From: Cunninghamia lanceolata
Taxonomy: Eukaryota; Streptophyta; Pinopsida; Cupressales; Cupressaceae
NCBI GenBank assembly: GCA_027924645.1
Contig: BSBN01000809.1
Location: 47,956,001-48,020,000, forward strand
DNA length: 64,000 bases
Direction: 5' to 3'
The notes beneath the pieces are model-generated. The model did not search any database and was not told the DNA's origin. It saw only the letters and a list, made by a program, of their open reading frames with translations. Position 1 is the stretch's first letter, and every line of letters begins with the position of its first letter. The translations under genes and the position numbers were made by a program. Positions 1-11,400 of the stretch are shown in pieces.

Positions 1-1
1 T

Positions 2-1000
2 ACCCTAGTCCAGACTATAGTTCCCTATACTGGTAATAGTACTAATAACAATCAGAGTAATGGTCAGTCATTCTTCCAACCTCCTCAGGATACATTTGTG
101 GCAAAGGCACAACAGGATAGGGAAGAGATCAAAGAAATTATTACACACCTAAGAAGATTGACTACTAAAATGACACAATTAAGAAATGAAAATTTCTATG
201 ATAGAAATAATCAAGGATATAGTCAGAAGCATAACCAGAATTATAACCAGGGTCAGGGTTCAAATCAAAACCAGAATTATAATCAGAGTCAAAATCATAA
301 TCAGGGAGAAGTAATGCAAAACAAAGGACATGTTGTAGATAACAAGGCCTGGGGTGGTAACAATAGAAATCAGAATCACCCAAAGCCACCTAGGACATGG
401 AACACAGGGCCAAATAATGGCACTTTAGCTTCACCTTTTGAGAGTTTGGATAATCAGGAAACAAAACAAATAGCTAGAATTCAAATGGCCAATGTAGCAT
501 TAAAAAGATGGTGTAGGATCCACAATACTAGTGCGCATGCTGAATTAGATTGCCCTCAGTTTCATCTGGTAGCTAGTATCTTCAATGTGGATGTATAGGC
601 TCCTACCTTTGAGTTTCTCATTCCCAAAGGTAATTAAATAGTGCCCTCAGAATTTGAGACTGCTTTAGTTTTAGAGACATTTACCTTTGCCACTAGGGAG
701 GAAGAGGATCAACTGTTAGAAGATGAGCCTTACTTTTGTGAGAACTTATACCCTGAATCAGCCTTAGTATTGAATGTGTTTTAGTTTCCCTTTGAAACTA
801 AAAATAAATTTTTATATGAAACAGAGGAGGTACAGGCTTTTCAATAGTCCAACAAAAATCATACCTACAATTTGAGAAGTAACACTAGGCCTGGAGGTCC
901 TTTCACTACTTCCACTCCTCCCAACAATTTCAACACTCCTCCAAATTAGCATGCCAGTAATAACCCTGCTATACTGAAGGCTAACCATCTTGTGACTAGT
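2..1000 (+). pseudogene. gag C-terminal region, broken (Ty3/gypsy)
   Basis: The window opens inside this coding region. A stretch rich in Asn, Gln, Tyr and Gly (about 215-330) looks like a disordered nucleic-acid-binding part of gag. It is followed at about 506-560 by a Cys/His cluster, WCRIHNTSAHAELDCPQF, with the C-x2-H-x6-H-x4-C spacing reminiscent of the zinc-binding motif in plant Tat and Athila gag proteins. In-frame stops occur at about 596 (TAG), 635 (TAA), 782, 846 and 947 (TAG), but the frame itself is never lost. Most of these stops sit where Gln codons would be expected. Gag would coat the RNA in the virus-like particle; this copy cannot make it. Confidence 0.65.
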
Positions 1001-2050
1001 GGGACAGTAGCATCAAAAGTTCAAGCAGGGAAAATAGAGACAGTGGAAACAATGAGGCTAATGAGTTACTTGTCTGAAAAGATAAAAAAAATCAAGGTCA
1101 GTATACCTATATGTGAATTGTTGAAAAGTCCAAGGGTCAGAAATGCTTTTATAAAATCATTAGATACATCAGTGACAGGCGAGGTTTCTACTGATATGAA
1201 TGTTCCTAGTAAGGATCCACAGTCCAAAGACAAAACTAAGAGAACTGAACAGCCTTCCAACACTAATGTGGTCATGTATGCAGATAAGAGAGAAGCCCCT
1301 CCTTTCTTCTTAACCATTAGGATGTTGGGAAAGAACATACATAATTGCATGGTAGATTCTGGTGCATCAGCTAATGTAATGCCTTTAGGGCTGACTCCTA
1401 CCAAATCTGCTAAAGTTGTTACACAATTAGACAAAACTAAGGTCAATGTGATAGGAGAATTAATGCATATTCAAATGTAGTTAGCCTCTGATCCTAGGGT
1501 AAGTCAGTTTATTGACATTCAGGTAGTGGATATACCTATGAATTATGGGATGTTGTTAAGTAGGGACTGGTCCAAAACATTAAATGGATATATGGCTACT
1601 GATTTTTCACACATGTGGTTACCTTGGAGAGGTGTTCCAAATCAGATTAGGATAGAAGCTGAACCCAGAATGAAACACATGATTATAGAATATAATAGAA
1701 CAAATGAGACATTATATGCTTCTATTGAACCTAGTGTTTATAGAGTCACCAATAAAGGAGTGCAAATTGAAGAGATCCTAATGTTGAATTTTAAAGCAAA
1801 ACCTGTCAGTAAAGAAACAGTAGTGTTCATTGAGTCTAATGGAAATTCCTCTGATGAAGAAGACAATGCAGTAAATCGTTTTGGCTAGATCATAAGGTAG
1901 GAAATAGAAAAGTGCATTGAATAAAAAATGCCAGTCCAGTGTAAGTTGTACAAAAGCATGTGTAGAGTCCATAGTAAGCCTCCTTCTGAAGAGAATTGTG
2001 GAATGTATAGAGACATTGTATAATATCAATACATAAAGTGCACAAAAGGG
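1001..2050 (+). pseudogene. Retropepsin-like aspartic protease region, broken
   Basis: In the same frame as gag, the sequence MVDSGASANVMPLG carries the D-S-G-A signature of a retroviral-type aspartic protease, with the catalytic Asp codon at 1355-1357. A downstream MNYGMLLSRDW (about 1535-1570) corresponds to the second conserved part of plant retroelement proteases (the usual G-x-D/N-x-L-L-G-R-x-W pattern). The enzyme normally cleaves the gag-pol polyprotein. In-frame stops lie at 1478-1480 (TAG), 1886-1888 (TAG), and about 1898, 1922 and 2020. The region 1900-2050 is poorly conserved linker. The identification is fairly safe, and the copy is inactive. Confidence 0.7.
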
Positions 2051-2680
2051 ATGGAATTGCAAGAAGGAAAGGTTAATACTGAGATACCAGAGGTATACTT
2101 ACATGATAACATGGATGTATTAATTCTGGATCGAGAGAAAGAAACAAAGGATAAGAGTGTCTGTCGTTCTGATTTACAAATTGAGAATATAAATATGCAA
2201 GTAGGCCAAAATGAATCAGCCATGAAGAAACAAGATATTATGGCGCCGGTAACTGAAAGGGCGAGACATGCCAAAATAAAAGGTCAAAGGAATAAAGAAG
2301 GCATGTGGACACTGAAATGTGATGGGTCTAAGTCCAAACAAGGTGCAGGCACAAGTGTTGAACTTATAGATCCTAATGGTAAGTCATTTCTAGCAGCATA
2401 TAGGTTGAAATTTCCTTGTACTAATAATGTAGCGGAATATGAAGCTTTGAAAATGATCAGAGTATTTTCAGACTCTGAGTTAGTGGTCAGACAAGTGAGA
2501 AAAGTATTTGCATGCAATTATAAGAAGATGGTTTGTTATAGGTATAGAGTGTGGGATTTAATAGATTCATTTGATGCCTTTAACATAGAACATATCCCTA
2601 GGGAATTGAATCACAAACTAGATGCATTAGCAGTTGCTTCTAGCACTTTGGAGCCCTTAACATTGTCAGGTCTAAAATGA
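2051..2680 (+). pseudogene. Archaeal-type extra RNase H domain (aRNH), upstream of RT
   Basis: This 209-codon open stretch ends in a clear RNase H domain of the plant/archaeal type. All four expected acidic positions are present: Asp in LKCDGSK (2321-2323), Glu in NNVAEYEAL (2435-2437), Asp in FSDSELVV (2471-2473) and Asp in ELNHKLDALA (2621-2623). The usual dozen or so residues between the Glu and second Asp motifs are shortened, which looks like a small in-frame deletion. RNase H removes the RNA strand during reverse transcription. Plant Tat elements are known to carry a second RNase H of this type. Here it lies between protease and RT rather than after RT, which is unusual. The TGA at 2678-2680 ends the open part. 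Confidence 0.75.
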
Positions 2681-3181
2681 TTTGTCATTAAATTAGTGAA
2701 TGTCCCGAGCATACCAGATAATGTTACTCATTTTCAAGTACTTGAAGGAGATCAGCAAATTGTGGATTTTCTCACTTGTAATAAAGTGTTTGAAGCTCAA
2801 ATCATTGATGAACAGGAAAGGCCTAATATGTCTTGGGATAAAGACATAATAAACTTGAAAAGTAACTTCTTACCTAAGGGGGTAATTGAGTTGGAAAATA
2901 TTTTTGACTTTGATGGGGTAGTTAGATAGAAAGATTTGCCCAGAACTGAAGGGGGGAAATGTGATCCCTATAACCTGGGAACAGAGCAAAATCTACAAAA
3001 TGTACTGGTTGGAAGGGCTTGCTCTAAGAAGTTAAGAAAAGAAATTGTGGATGTTTTGAAAGAATACAAACACGTAATAGCATGGACATATGAAGATTTG
3101 AAGACTTACGATACGTCTATCATAACTCATGTAATACCCTTGAAACTAGAAGTTAAACCATTTAGACAAATATGAAGGCCT
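2681..3181 (+). pseudogene. Linker between extra RNase H and RT, broken
   Basis: The pol frame continues with stops at 2927-2929 (TAG) and 3173-3175 (TGA). The part from 2936 contains RKEIVDVLKEYKHVIAWTYEDL, split here as RKEIVDVLKEYKHV then IAWTYEDL. This matches the conserved N-terminal approach to plant Ty3/gypsy RT, where a short region ends in a D-(M/L)-PGID-like motif followed by the primer-grip lead-in. The TGA at 3173 falls where an Arg or Lys would be expected, so CGA to TGA is the simplest explanation. Confidence 0.55.
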
Positions 3182-3940
3182 GTGAATGCCATTTTGGAGC
3201 CTTTAATCTTTGAGGAAGTGAAAAAATTGCTATCTACCAGGATAATCTTCCCAGTAAGACATTCAACCTGGGTAGCTAATTTGGTACCCATGAGAAAGAA
3301 AAGTGGACACATTAGATTATGTGTTAACTTTAGAAATTTGAACAAAGCTCCTGAAAAGGATAATTATCCCTTGCCTCCAATAGATGATGTACTGCAACCA
3401 GTAAATGGGGCTAAGATGATATCTTTCTTAGATGGATTTTCAGGATATAACCAGGTCTTAGTTGATAAAGAAGATAGGTTAAAGACTACTTTTACTTGCA
3501 AGTGGGGTAATTATGCATATAGGAGAATGCCTTTTGGTTTGATCAATGCATGTGCCAATTTTCAGTGAGCCATGGACATTGTGTTTCATGGATTATCAGT
3601 TAAATGCATTGTCATTTATATGGATGATTTAACTGTGTATTCTAAAGATGCATCCACTCATACAGAAGATTTGAGAAGCGTACTTAAAATATGTGAAAGG
3701 TACAGGATTTCTCTTAACCCAAAGAAATGTTCATTCAGTGTAACTGAGGGGAAATTGTTAGGACATGTCATTTCTGAAAATGGGATATCCATTGATTCTG
3801 ATAGAGTAGAAGGAATAAGAAAATTGCAATTACATAACAATATGAAGGAATTAAAATCTTTTTTTGGTAAGATAAACTTTGTTAGGAAGTTTATTACAGG
3901 GTTTGCAGAGATTATGCAACTATTAAATGCAATACTCAAG
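3182..3940 (+). pseudogene. Reverse transcriptase domain, broken (Ty3/gypsy)
   Basis: Conserved RT blocks appear in order: WVANLVPMRKKSGHIRLCVN (about 3270-3330), the NYPLP region with a D-G-F-S-G-Y block (about 3430), the MPFGLINA block (about 3529-3552) and the catalytic YMDD at 3617-3628. This is the RNA- and DNA-dependent polymerase that copies the element into cDNA. A TGA at 3566-3568, just after NACANFQ, interrupts it where family members have Arg, consistent with CGA to TGA. The downstream LGHVISENGI and KIQ-type thumb segments are present. Otherwise the domain is well preserved and without frameshift. Confidence 0.85.
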
Positions 3941-4480
3941 AAAGATGCAAAGATAGAATGGACACCGGTAGCCAAAGCCGCATTCGAGGATATTAAGGAG
4001 GCCATTTCTGATGCTCCGGTGTTAGCAAGTCCAAATTATACCAAACCATTTTACATATATTCTTTTGCATCTACACGTTTAGTTGCAACTGCCTTGATGC
4101 AAAAGGGAGAAGATAACAAAGAAAAGCCCATAGCATTCATGAGTGCACCTTTGAAAGATGCACAATTGAAGTATTTAGACATAGAAAGGCAATCATTTGC
4201 ATTAGTAAGGGTAGTGAAAAAGTTTAGACATTGCATCTTATGAATTCAAGTTAAAGCTATAGTACCAGATGCAGCAGTAAAAATGTTGTTAATGTAGAAT
4301 GAACCTAGAGAGAAAAGAGCCAAATGGATTACAATATTGCAAGAGTTTGACATGGAGATCATTCCAATGACACTAGTTTGAGGACAAGTGTTAGTACAGA
4401 CCATAGCAAACACAGATCCAAATTTGGTGAAGCAGTAGTATGTATTAAATTCTAATAACGCATCAAGCTGGTATGATGAT
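3941..4480 (+). pseudogene. Degenerate retroviral-type RNase H (gRNH)
   Basis: This segment follows RT in the same frame and has the layout of the usual Ty3/gypsy RNase H (DAPVLASPNYTKPFYIYSFA, then ALMQKGEDNKEKPIAFMS). The first catalytic Asp normally found in the D-A-S motif is not there: the sequence reads Y-S-F-A-S. Stops follow at 4241-4243 (TGA), about 4294 (TAG), about 4379 (TGA) and about 4436 (TAG). Loss of this active site alongside a complete acidic set in the upstream extra RNase H suggests that the second enzyme took over the function before the element died (inference). Confidence 0.65.
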
Positions 4481-5713
4481 TTGACTACATTTTTTATATC
4501 GGGTAAATATCCAAGTAAGATGAAGTCTTCTCAAAGGAGAGATTTAAAGATTAAAACACAAAGGTACATGGTACAAGGAGGTCCTCTATTCAAGAAGAAC
4601 TATCAAGGTATATATTTAAGATGTCTAAACAGAATTGAAGTAGACAAGGTATTGTCGGAGTTGCATGACAAGCATGGAACTACTCATGGTTCTCATTTAG
4701 CTACTATGCATAAGATATTAAGAGTGGGATACTATTGGCCAACAATGTTTAAAGATACAGAGAGTCATATTTGAAGTTGTCAGACTACAACAGACAAGGG
4801 AAGGAATCAGGCTAATCCATTACAGCCAATCATTGAGTCTAGGCCATTTGCACAGTGGGGCTTGGATTTCATTGGAGTTATAAATCCTCCATCATCTGCA
4901 TGACATAAGTCTATATTGACAGTGACTAACCATTGTACAAGGTGGAGTGAAGCCACATGTTGCAGGTTTTCTACTACTGAGGCAGTTATCAAATTTCTTG
5001 AAGAAAACATCATAACAAGGTTTGGAGCTCCATATTCGCTGGTATGTGATAACGGCCCTGCATTTTCTTCTCTGAAATTTTCTAAATGGGCATTTGAATA
5101 TGGGATAATTCTAAAATTTTCTTCAAATTATTATCCTCAGGGGAATGGTTTAGCTAAGTCCACAAACAAGATTTTATTGGATATAATCAAGAAACTAATT
5201 GTAAAAAATCCTAGAGAGTGGAATACATTGTTAAAGTATGCGTTATGGGTAGATAGGACTAAGGTTAAGTCAGTCTTAGGCAATGCACCTTATCACCTAG
5301 TTTATGGGACTGATCCCATACTTCTAGTGAATTTAAGAATAACTATCTGGAAGTTTGCCAATGAATATTTAGGATTTGATGATCATAGAGAAGCCAGGAT
5401 AGTCCAAATGTTACAATTGGACGAGAAGAGAGATCAAGCTATTGAAAAATTTGTTAAACATCAAGCAGTGGTCAAAAGATGGTTTGACAAAAGAGCAAGA
5501 GTCAAAACATTTAGAATATCAGACTTAGTATTGTGTTGGGATAAAGCACATGAAAAGAAAGGAAATCATGGAAAGTTTGACAAATTGTGGTTAGGTCCAC
5601 TACATGTCATAGAGATAATATGAGATAATACATTCAGGCTTAAGACATTGATTGGAGAAGATGTACCATTACCTACTAATGGCCAACATTTGAAACATTA
5701 CTTTCAAGCTTGA
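4481..5713 (+). pseudogene. Integrase, broken, catalytic Glu replaced by Lys
   Basis: An N-terminal His/Cys finger region (about 4650-4800; HDKHGTTHGSH, then YYWPTMFKD) precedes a DDE core with LDFIGV (Asp, about 4864) and VCDNGPAFSS (Asp, about 5048). The third motif reads YYPQGNGLAKSTNK: the expected catalytic Glu is Lys (AAG at 5156-5158), a single G-to-A change from GAG. The last Cys of the zinc finger is also not recognisable. Stops occur at 4772-4774, about 4903, 5621-5623 and 5711-5713 (all TGA). Integrase inserts the cDNA into the genome; this copy could not. The final stop at 5711-5713, after a short basic tail, is probably the original polyprotein end. Confidence 0.8.
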
Positions 5714-7059
5714 GGTGATAGTAGTTGTTATGTTATGTATCATAGTGTAAATAATGTATAGTTGTTTTGTTGGGTTTTGGTTTTGTGTTGTTTTGTTTTT
5801 TTGTTGTGTTGGTCTGTGTGTTGTGTTTCCTTTCTAGGGATGTTTGTTTTGTTTTGAAGTATACAGGAACAGATTAACAACCACTGAAAACAATAGAAAA
5901 TTTAGAACATTCAGGATAATTATTTGAAACTTATGCATAACTTGTTGTAACTTTCATGAGAGTAGAAAATGGTTTGGCTTGTGAAATTTTGTATTCAATA
6001 ACTGTGGGTTGAGTATTTAAGGGAAGTTTATCATAATGACACACCTAAAATCCTTGGGTTTGTTGAACATACCAGTGTAGGTGCTAGGTGAAAAATTAGA
6101 GGTCACCCTTGCTACCATTACAATTCTCAGCTTAATTTTAGCAAGTGATCACACCTTGCATCATGAAGTTACAATGATAACATCTTATAAAGTCTCTATC
6201 TTATATATATATAAATAATAAGTAAATAAATAAAATGAATTTTACTGAAAATCCAGATTAAGCCATCTAAGTAACTCTACCGGGGCTATACACGCTTGCT
6301 GGCAATGGGGATCTACTTAGGAGAATTGTAACAATAACCTTGTCGGGGCTATAGACACCTGCTCCCAGCAAGGCTCTATCCGGTTGGCTATGAGGGAATG
6401 ACATCAACTATGTAGTTTAATATCAGTCACTAGTTTATTCAACTTATTTTCAAGATGAGGATTGTTAATCACATGCACCCACTTAAACTCAATTGAGAGA
6501 TTCATGCACCTAATTGAATACATTAAGTCATGAGTTAAATAATGATCTGATGAAAAGAAAGTTGGAAGTTATGAATTTATTTCATTTAGTTTTCTTTAAT
6601 GGTTTTAATTTAATTTATTTTTTTGGTTGCTAGTTGTTGTGATGCTCACAACACGCCCCATTTTACCTCTTAGCAAAATGAGGACCCCTGTTGTGGCTGT
6701 GGCTCTTTTTTTGCTTGTGTGTGGGTCTGCTTGGTGGTAAAGAGAAAAGAGGTAAAGGTTACAAACCATGTTAAAAATTGAAAAATTAGCATTAAGTACT
6801 AGAGTAGAATAGAGGTGAATTCTTTGTAAAAAATGAATAAGGGTTGCTTTTTGAACCATTTTAAAATTTCCAATATTCTACAAGATATGAGTGTTTTGGT
6901 AAAATGCATTATAGGAAGGTTTTGTATGTTGCATGTACAAGGTCATTTGTATGTGGAGTCATTGTATTAGTCACATGGAGTGGTTGGGTTCATGAATCGT
7001 GGTACTTGTATGCATGTGGTTAGTGTTTTATTCTTCGCATAACAAGCTGGACCCGATGT
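5714..7059. other. Non-coding spacer downstream of pol
   Basis: No convincing gene. A T/G-rich stretch (5750-5830) follows the integrase. At about 6278-6313 and 6340-6372 two imperfect copies of a block with the core CGGGGCTATA(C/G)AC occur. At about 6632-6695 lies a block with hairpin potential (TTGTGATGCTCACAA, then CATTTTACC and AGCAAAATG) that recurs inverted near 17.84-17.89 kb. Confidence 0.5.
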
Positions 7060-7900
7060 GTTTTAGAAGTTGAGTGGACAATTGGTTAAGTTTGCTTGTA
7101 TCTTAAGTTGTATGATTGTCGAAAAGAAAGATACAAGGCAATATACAACGTGACATACATGTCGCGGACCCAAAGAAAATATAAAATTTGGTTTTATTAA
7201 GGTATGTTTCATTGTTTGTATATTGCATACTTCAGGTTTGCACCTTTCGGTATACATACAGTGCGGATGTCAAAAGGTAATTAAATCGGATGGAATTGAT
7301 GCATCGTACCTTAGTGTATATTGAAAAGATGCATTCACTTTATATACATGTGTGGAGCCAAAGAGGTTATGTAATACAGTTAAGAAAGGATGAAGAGTCT
7401 GAGATAATTGTACAAAAGAGTTTGCATGTATGAAGGCTTGTATCTAAGAATAGATACAAGTGTTGTTGTTTCCTTGAGATACAAGTGGGAAGGTAAAGTG
7501 GGTCCCACGGGTTGTATCTTGAGGTTGTATATTGTACCAATGAGAGAATATACAAGCTGATATACAAGCAAAGATGCAAGGAGTTGCGATACAAGATAGA
7601 TTTCAAAAAGAAGTTAAATAAAGGTAAGGCTTTGTATGTTTGGATGATTGTATGTTGAGGATATACAATCCTGATATACAAAGAAATGAAAGACATCACC
7701 AGAGAGATAAAAGGTAAAAGCAATTGTATGGGTTGCATGTATGTGCACTTGTATCTATTTTACATACATTATGATATACAAACAAAAGATACAAGAGTGG
7801 ATATAAAGAAAAGGGATAACATTGTTTATAATAGATTAGATACAGGCTTGTATATTAAAAGATGCAAATGGACATACAAGAAATAATATACAAGGAGAGA
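7060..7900. repeat. Interspersed TACAAG / CTTGTA motif cluster
   Basis: Roughly 0.85 kb is unusually dense in short variants of GATACAAG, ATATACAAG and their complements CTTGTATC and TTGTAT, spaced irregularly every 15-60 bases. Motifs in both orientations are mixed, so this is not a plain tandem array. Function unknown; it may be a decayed short-period repeat in the spacer of the left retroelement. Confidence 0.45.
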
Positions 7901-8470
7901 TACAAGAAAATGCAATGCATGCAGAAAGTAAACTAACGGATAGAAGGTTTAAAATAAAACATTGAAACAAGAAGCCGAAGCTATAGGTGCATTAATTGTT
8001 GTAATTAATGTTGAACTAACACTAAAAATGGTAAAATTTAATGGGTTAAGGTAAATTGAAAGTTGTTTTTCTTTCACATTTGCATTGTCAAAATTAAAAT
8101 TGCAGAAAGAGGAGTTGTTGCTGAAATTGAACGAAAATTCATCATGGGACGGAATTCTAGAAGCGGGAACAGAGCAGAAAATGGTAAAGTGAGTCAACGT
8201 TTGTAAGGTTGAGCTGTCAAAAGATACATGTATTTATCTTAAACGCCATTATAGTTCAGTTAGTTAAAATACAAAGTGAATTTTAGTAATTTCATTTTAA
8301 AATGTAAGCAAGCATTAAATTACTATGTTTGATTGTTAATTAGCTGGTTTGGGTTAAACAATGTGAAAGTTGAAATTGGAAAAGACAAACAGGGGGTTAG
8401 GGTAAATGTAAAAAAATAGAAAAATTCATAGTAAAACCCTAGGTAAGAAGGTAAAACAGAAAGTTAAAAA
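7901..8470. other. Non-coding spacer before the long broken reading frame
   Basis: AT-rich sequence with no domain, repeat or RNA gene that I can support. A stretch at 8395-8470 leads directly into the first Met codon of the downstream reading frame. Confidence 0.4.
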
Positions 8471-11400
8471 ATGCATTTTTTATCGGATGGCCCCAAAGCA
8501 GAAAAAGGTAGATACAGGGGTCAAGAAAAGATTAAAAAGGAAAGAAAGCCCCATAAAGAAATTGAGAAGGAAGAGTTGCCAATATACAAAGGGTACCCTT
8601 CATTGCTTGGCACAAGCGGAGTGGGGACAGACACCAGCATAGGGAATTATGATGCGGATGATGTTTTGTAGAAGATCACAGCAGCCGATGCTACACCTGA
8701 CATGAGGTATATATGGGAAAGTCAATTATATAGAGCTGCAAGTTTCTTGTTAGCTATGGAAGCTAAGGACCTATGTCTGGATTGCATATACTTATATGAC
8801 CTAGTTACCAAAAGAATAATATTCCATGATAGGGTCATTGCAGTATCTATAGAGGGGATTACAAGAACATTTGGTCTAGAGATACATGAAAAAATGGTAG
8901 ATATTGCTATTGACTAGTACAATGAAGATTTCATTGATAATAAGAAGGATTGTAGAAGCAAGATCTTCTACAGTTGGTATAGTGCAGAAAATAAGCCCAA
9001 GGCTATGGCAAAAGTACATAAGATTTTGCAAAGAATATACTTTAAGGAAGAGATATATTTGATGATTACAATGTTAAGAAGACTGGTGGGATTGAGGGAT
9101 GCCACTAAGTGTGAGCCTTGGATGTTCATTATTATATAATTCATGAGGGAAGCAAAGAAGGAACAAGGACAAATTCACTGGGCTAAGGCTATTAGCATAG
9201 CCATATGGAAACAAACGATGTCAAGAAAACAAAACCTGATGCCTTTCTATTTGTCTTCGTATGTATTATATTCATGTGTAGCAATGGTTCAACCATACAT
9301 ACATGGGATTGACAGAGTTGGAACCCTAGGAAATTGACCAAATCAAAAGATTGTATATGAACATTACCCTGATTTACAGGAGGAAAATGCATTGAGAAAG
9401 TATGCTTTAGTGAATGATGTATTTTATACATACATGGTCAGAGTTTTAAGAGAAGAGCAGGATAAGAGATTGTTTACAAATGTAGAGGATACAATTAGTT
9501 TGCACAGTTCATGGTACATTCAATTCCAGAACTTTACTTATATCAGAACTGAGGGATTTGAAGGAAAACATTTCATGCTACCTAGGTATCCTTCTGACAG
9601 GTTGATTGTTCTAGAGTTCTCAACGTAGAACTTAAATGCCTTTAGAATGTACAAAAAGAAGTATAATAGGGGGAATCTTAAGCTCCCTTAGGCAATTGGT
9701 AGATATACCTGTTCCAACGAAGAAGTGGCTGGTTACTCAGAGAGGGAGTTAAGGTATTATGGATTTGAGGAATTTGAGTTGGCCAAGAAATTTGATTCCT
9801 TTCACAGAATCCAAAATATAATTGATCCTAAATTCAAACATCAAATACATATTGAGGATTTCTGGTCAAATTGTGAGAATGACAGAGAAGTAAGAAAGAG
9901 ATCTCATAAAAGACTGACAGTGGAGGAAATGAGGTCCATGGGATACATTTATGTCCACCCATAAGTTGAAGATGATGGCAAATTGTTACATCATAGTTAT
10001 GAAAGTGCTAGGCTTGCTCCTATTGGAGAGCCTGATTGGTCACAACCATGGATTACATCTTTGGACATTGTCCAAACCTGTCATTTTGTTCTCTAAAACA
10101 TCATTGAAGGACAGAGTTGAGGAGCTTAAGGCTACAGGAATTGTGCCTACATCTCCAAAGAAAGGGAAAAAGAGAGTGAGGGAACATCAAGATGATTGCC
10201 AGTGCTTTTATGAAAAGAAAAGGAAGATTGTAGAAGCAAAGATTGTTGAGAAAGACAAAAATGCTACATTGATGGATCCTTATGCAATATGGGTAACAAT
10301 AGCAGTATCATCAGGCACATTTGTAGACACAAAGTCATTAAGTCATGATCCTAGTAAAGAGCAAGCACAGGCTGCTAAAGAGTTAATAGGGCAGAAGGTT
10401 ATGAAGGCAATACCAATAGACATATCCCAAGGAGAAACTTCAAAAAAGAGTGAAGTTATAGGAGCACAGCAGGTAGGTGCTAAGTTAAGTAGCATACCTG
10501 ATGCATCTACCTCAGCAGAGAAAAGACAAGCATATGCTAAGGTAAAAATAGAATGGCCAAAGAAACATTGCATGGGTCAAAAATGCATGAAGCCAAACAA
10601 CCTACTAAGATTGTCAATGTTGAAGATGACAGCAATGGAAGCGAAGTTAGAGAAATTGATTCAGGGAAGGGAAGAGAAATTGGCATAGAGGAAGTAGAAT
10701 CCAGTGAATATTCAAGTGAGGAAGAGGAGCAAGACACTTAAGCTGATATGGAAGTTGAACAAGGTCCAGTGTCTGAGTAGGAAAATGTACAAGAAGAATT
10801 AGGGGTAGTAGATCCATTTGGTACATTGGTATCTCTGAAAATAATAAGAGATGTGCAAGATGTAGCACATCAAATTGAAGAATCTAAAAAAGAAGGTGCA
10901 CTTGAGGAAGCAGTGAAAGAAACACCTGCTCAAACTAAAGAGGAAATAGGAGTTGGTACTTCTACTGTGGATGTGTTGAATATTTTGAATATGTATGGGG
11001 AACAAAGTGAAGAAGAAAGGAATGTAGAAAGCAAAGAGGAAAAGAGAAAAAAGACAAAAGAATCTGATAAGATAGTAGGTTCACCTTCACATGCGGAGTA
11101 AGTTGACAGGCCTGAAAAGATACAAAAGGAAGGTGAAACAGTAGAAGAAACAACAAATAAACCTGAAACCCAAGAGAATACAAAGAATATTGATGGAGAT
11201 GAATCTAAAAAGCAAATAGAGGATAAAGACATGGCAAATAGGGAACAAGAAAATAAAGAGGAAGATCAAGAAAAAGATTCATCAGGAAAAGAAGGTCTAG
11301 GGGAAGAAGATGAGGGTGGAGGAGATATAGAAATTGAAGAAGAGGATAATGAGGGTGAATCTAAACAGCAAAATGATCCAATGGTACAAGAACCAGCCCC

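Noticed and set aside
7367..7738. 123-codon minus-strand hydrophobic open stretch, possible membrane protein
   Set aside because: It lies in the TACAAG motif cluster, whose repeated words generate the Leu/Ile/Tyr-rich translation.
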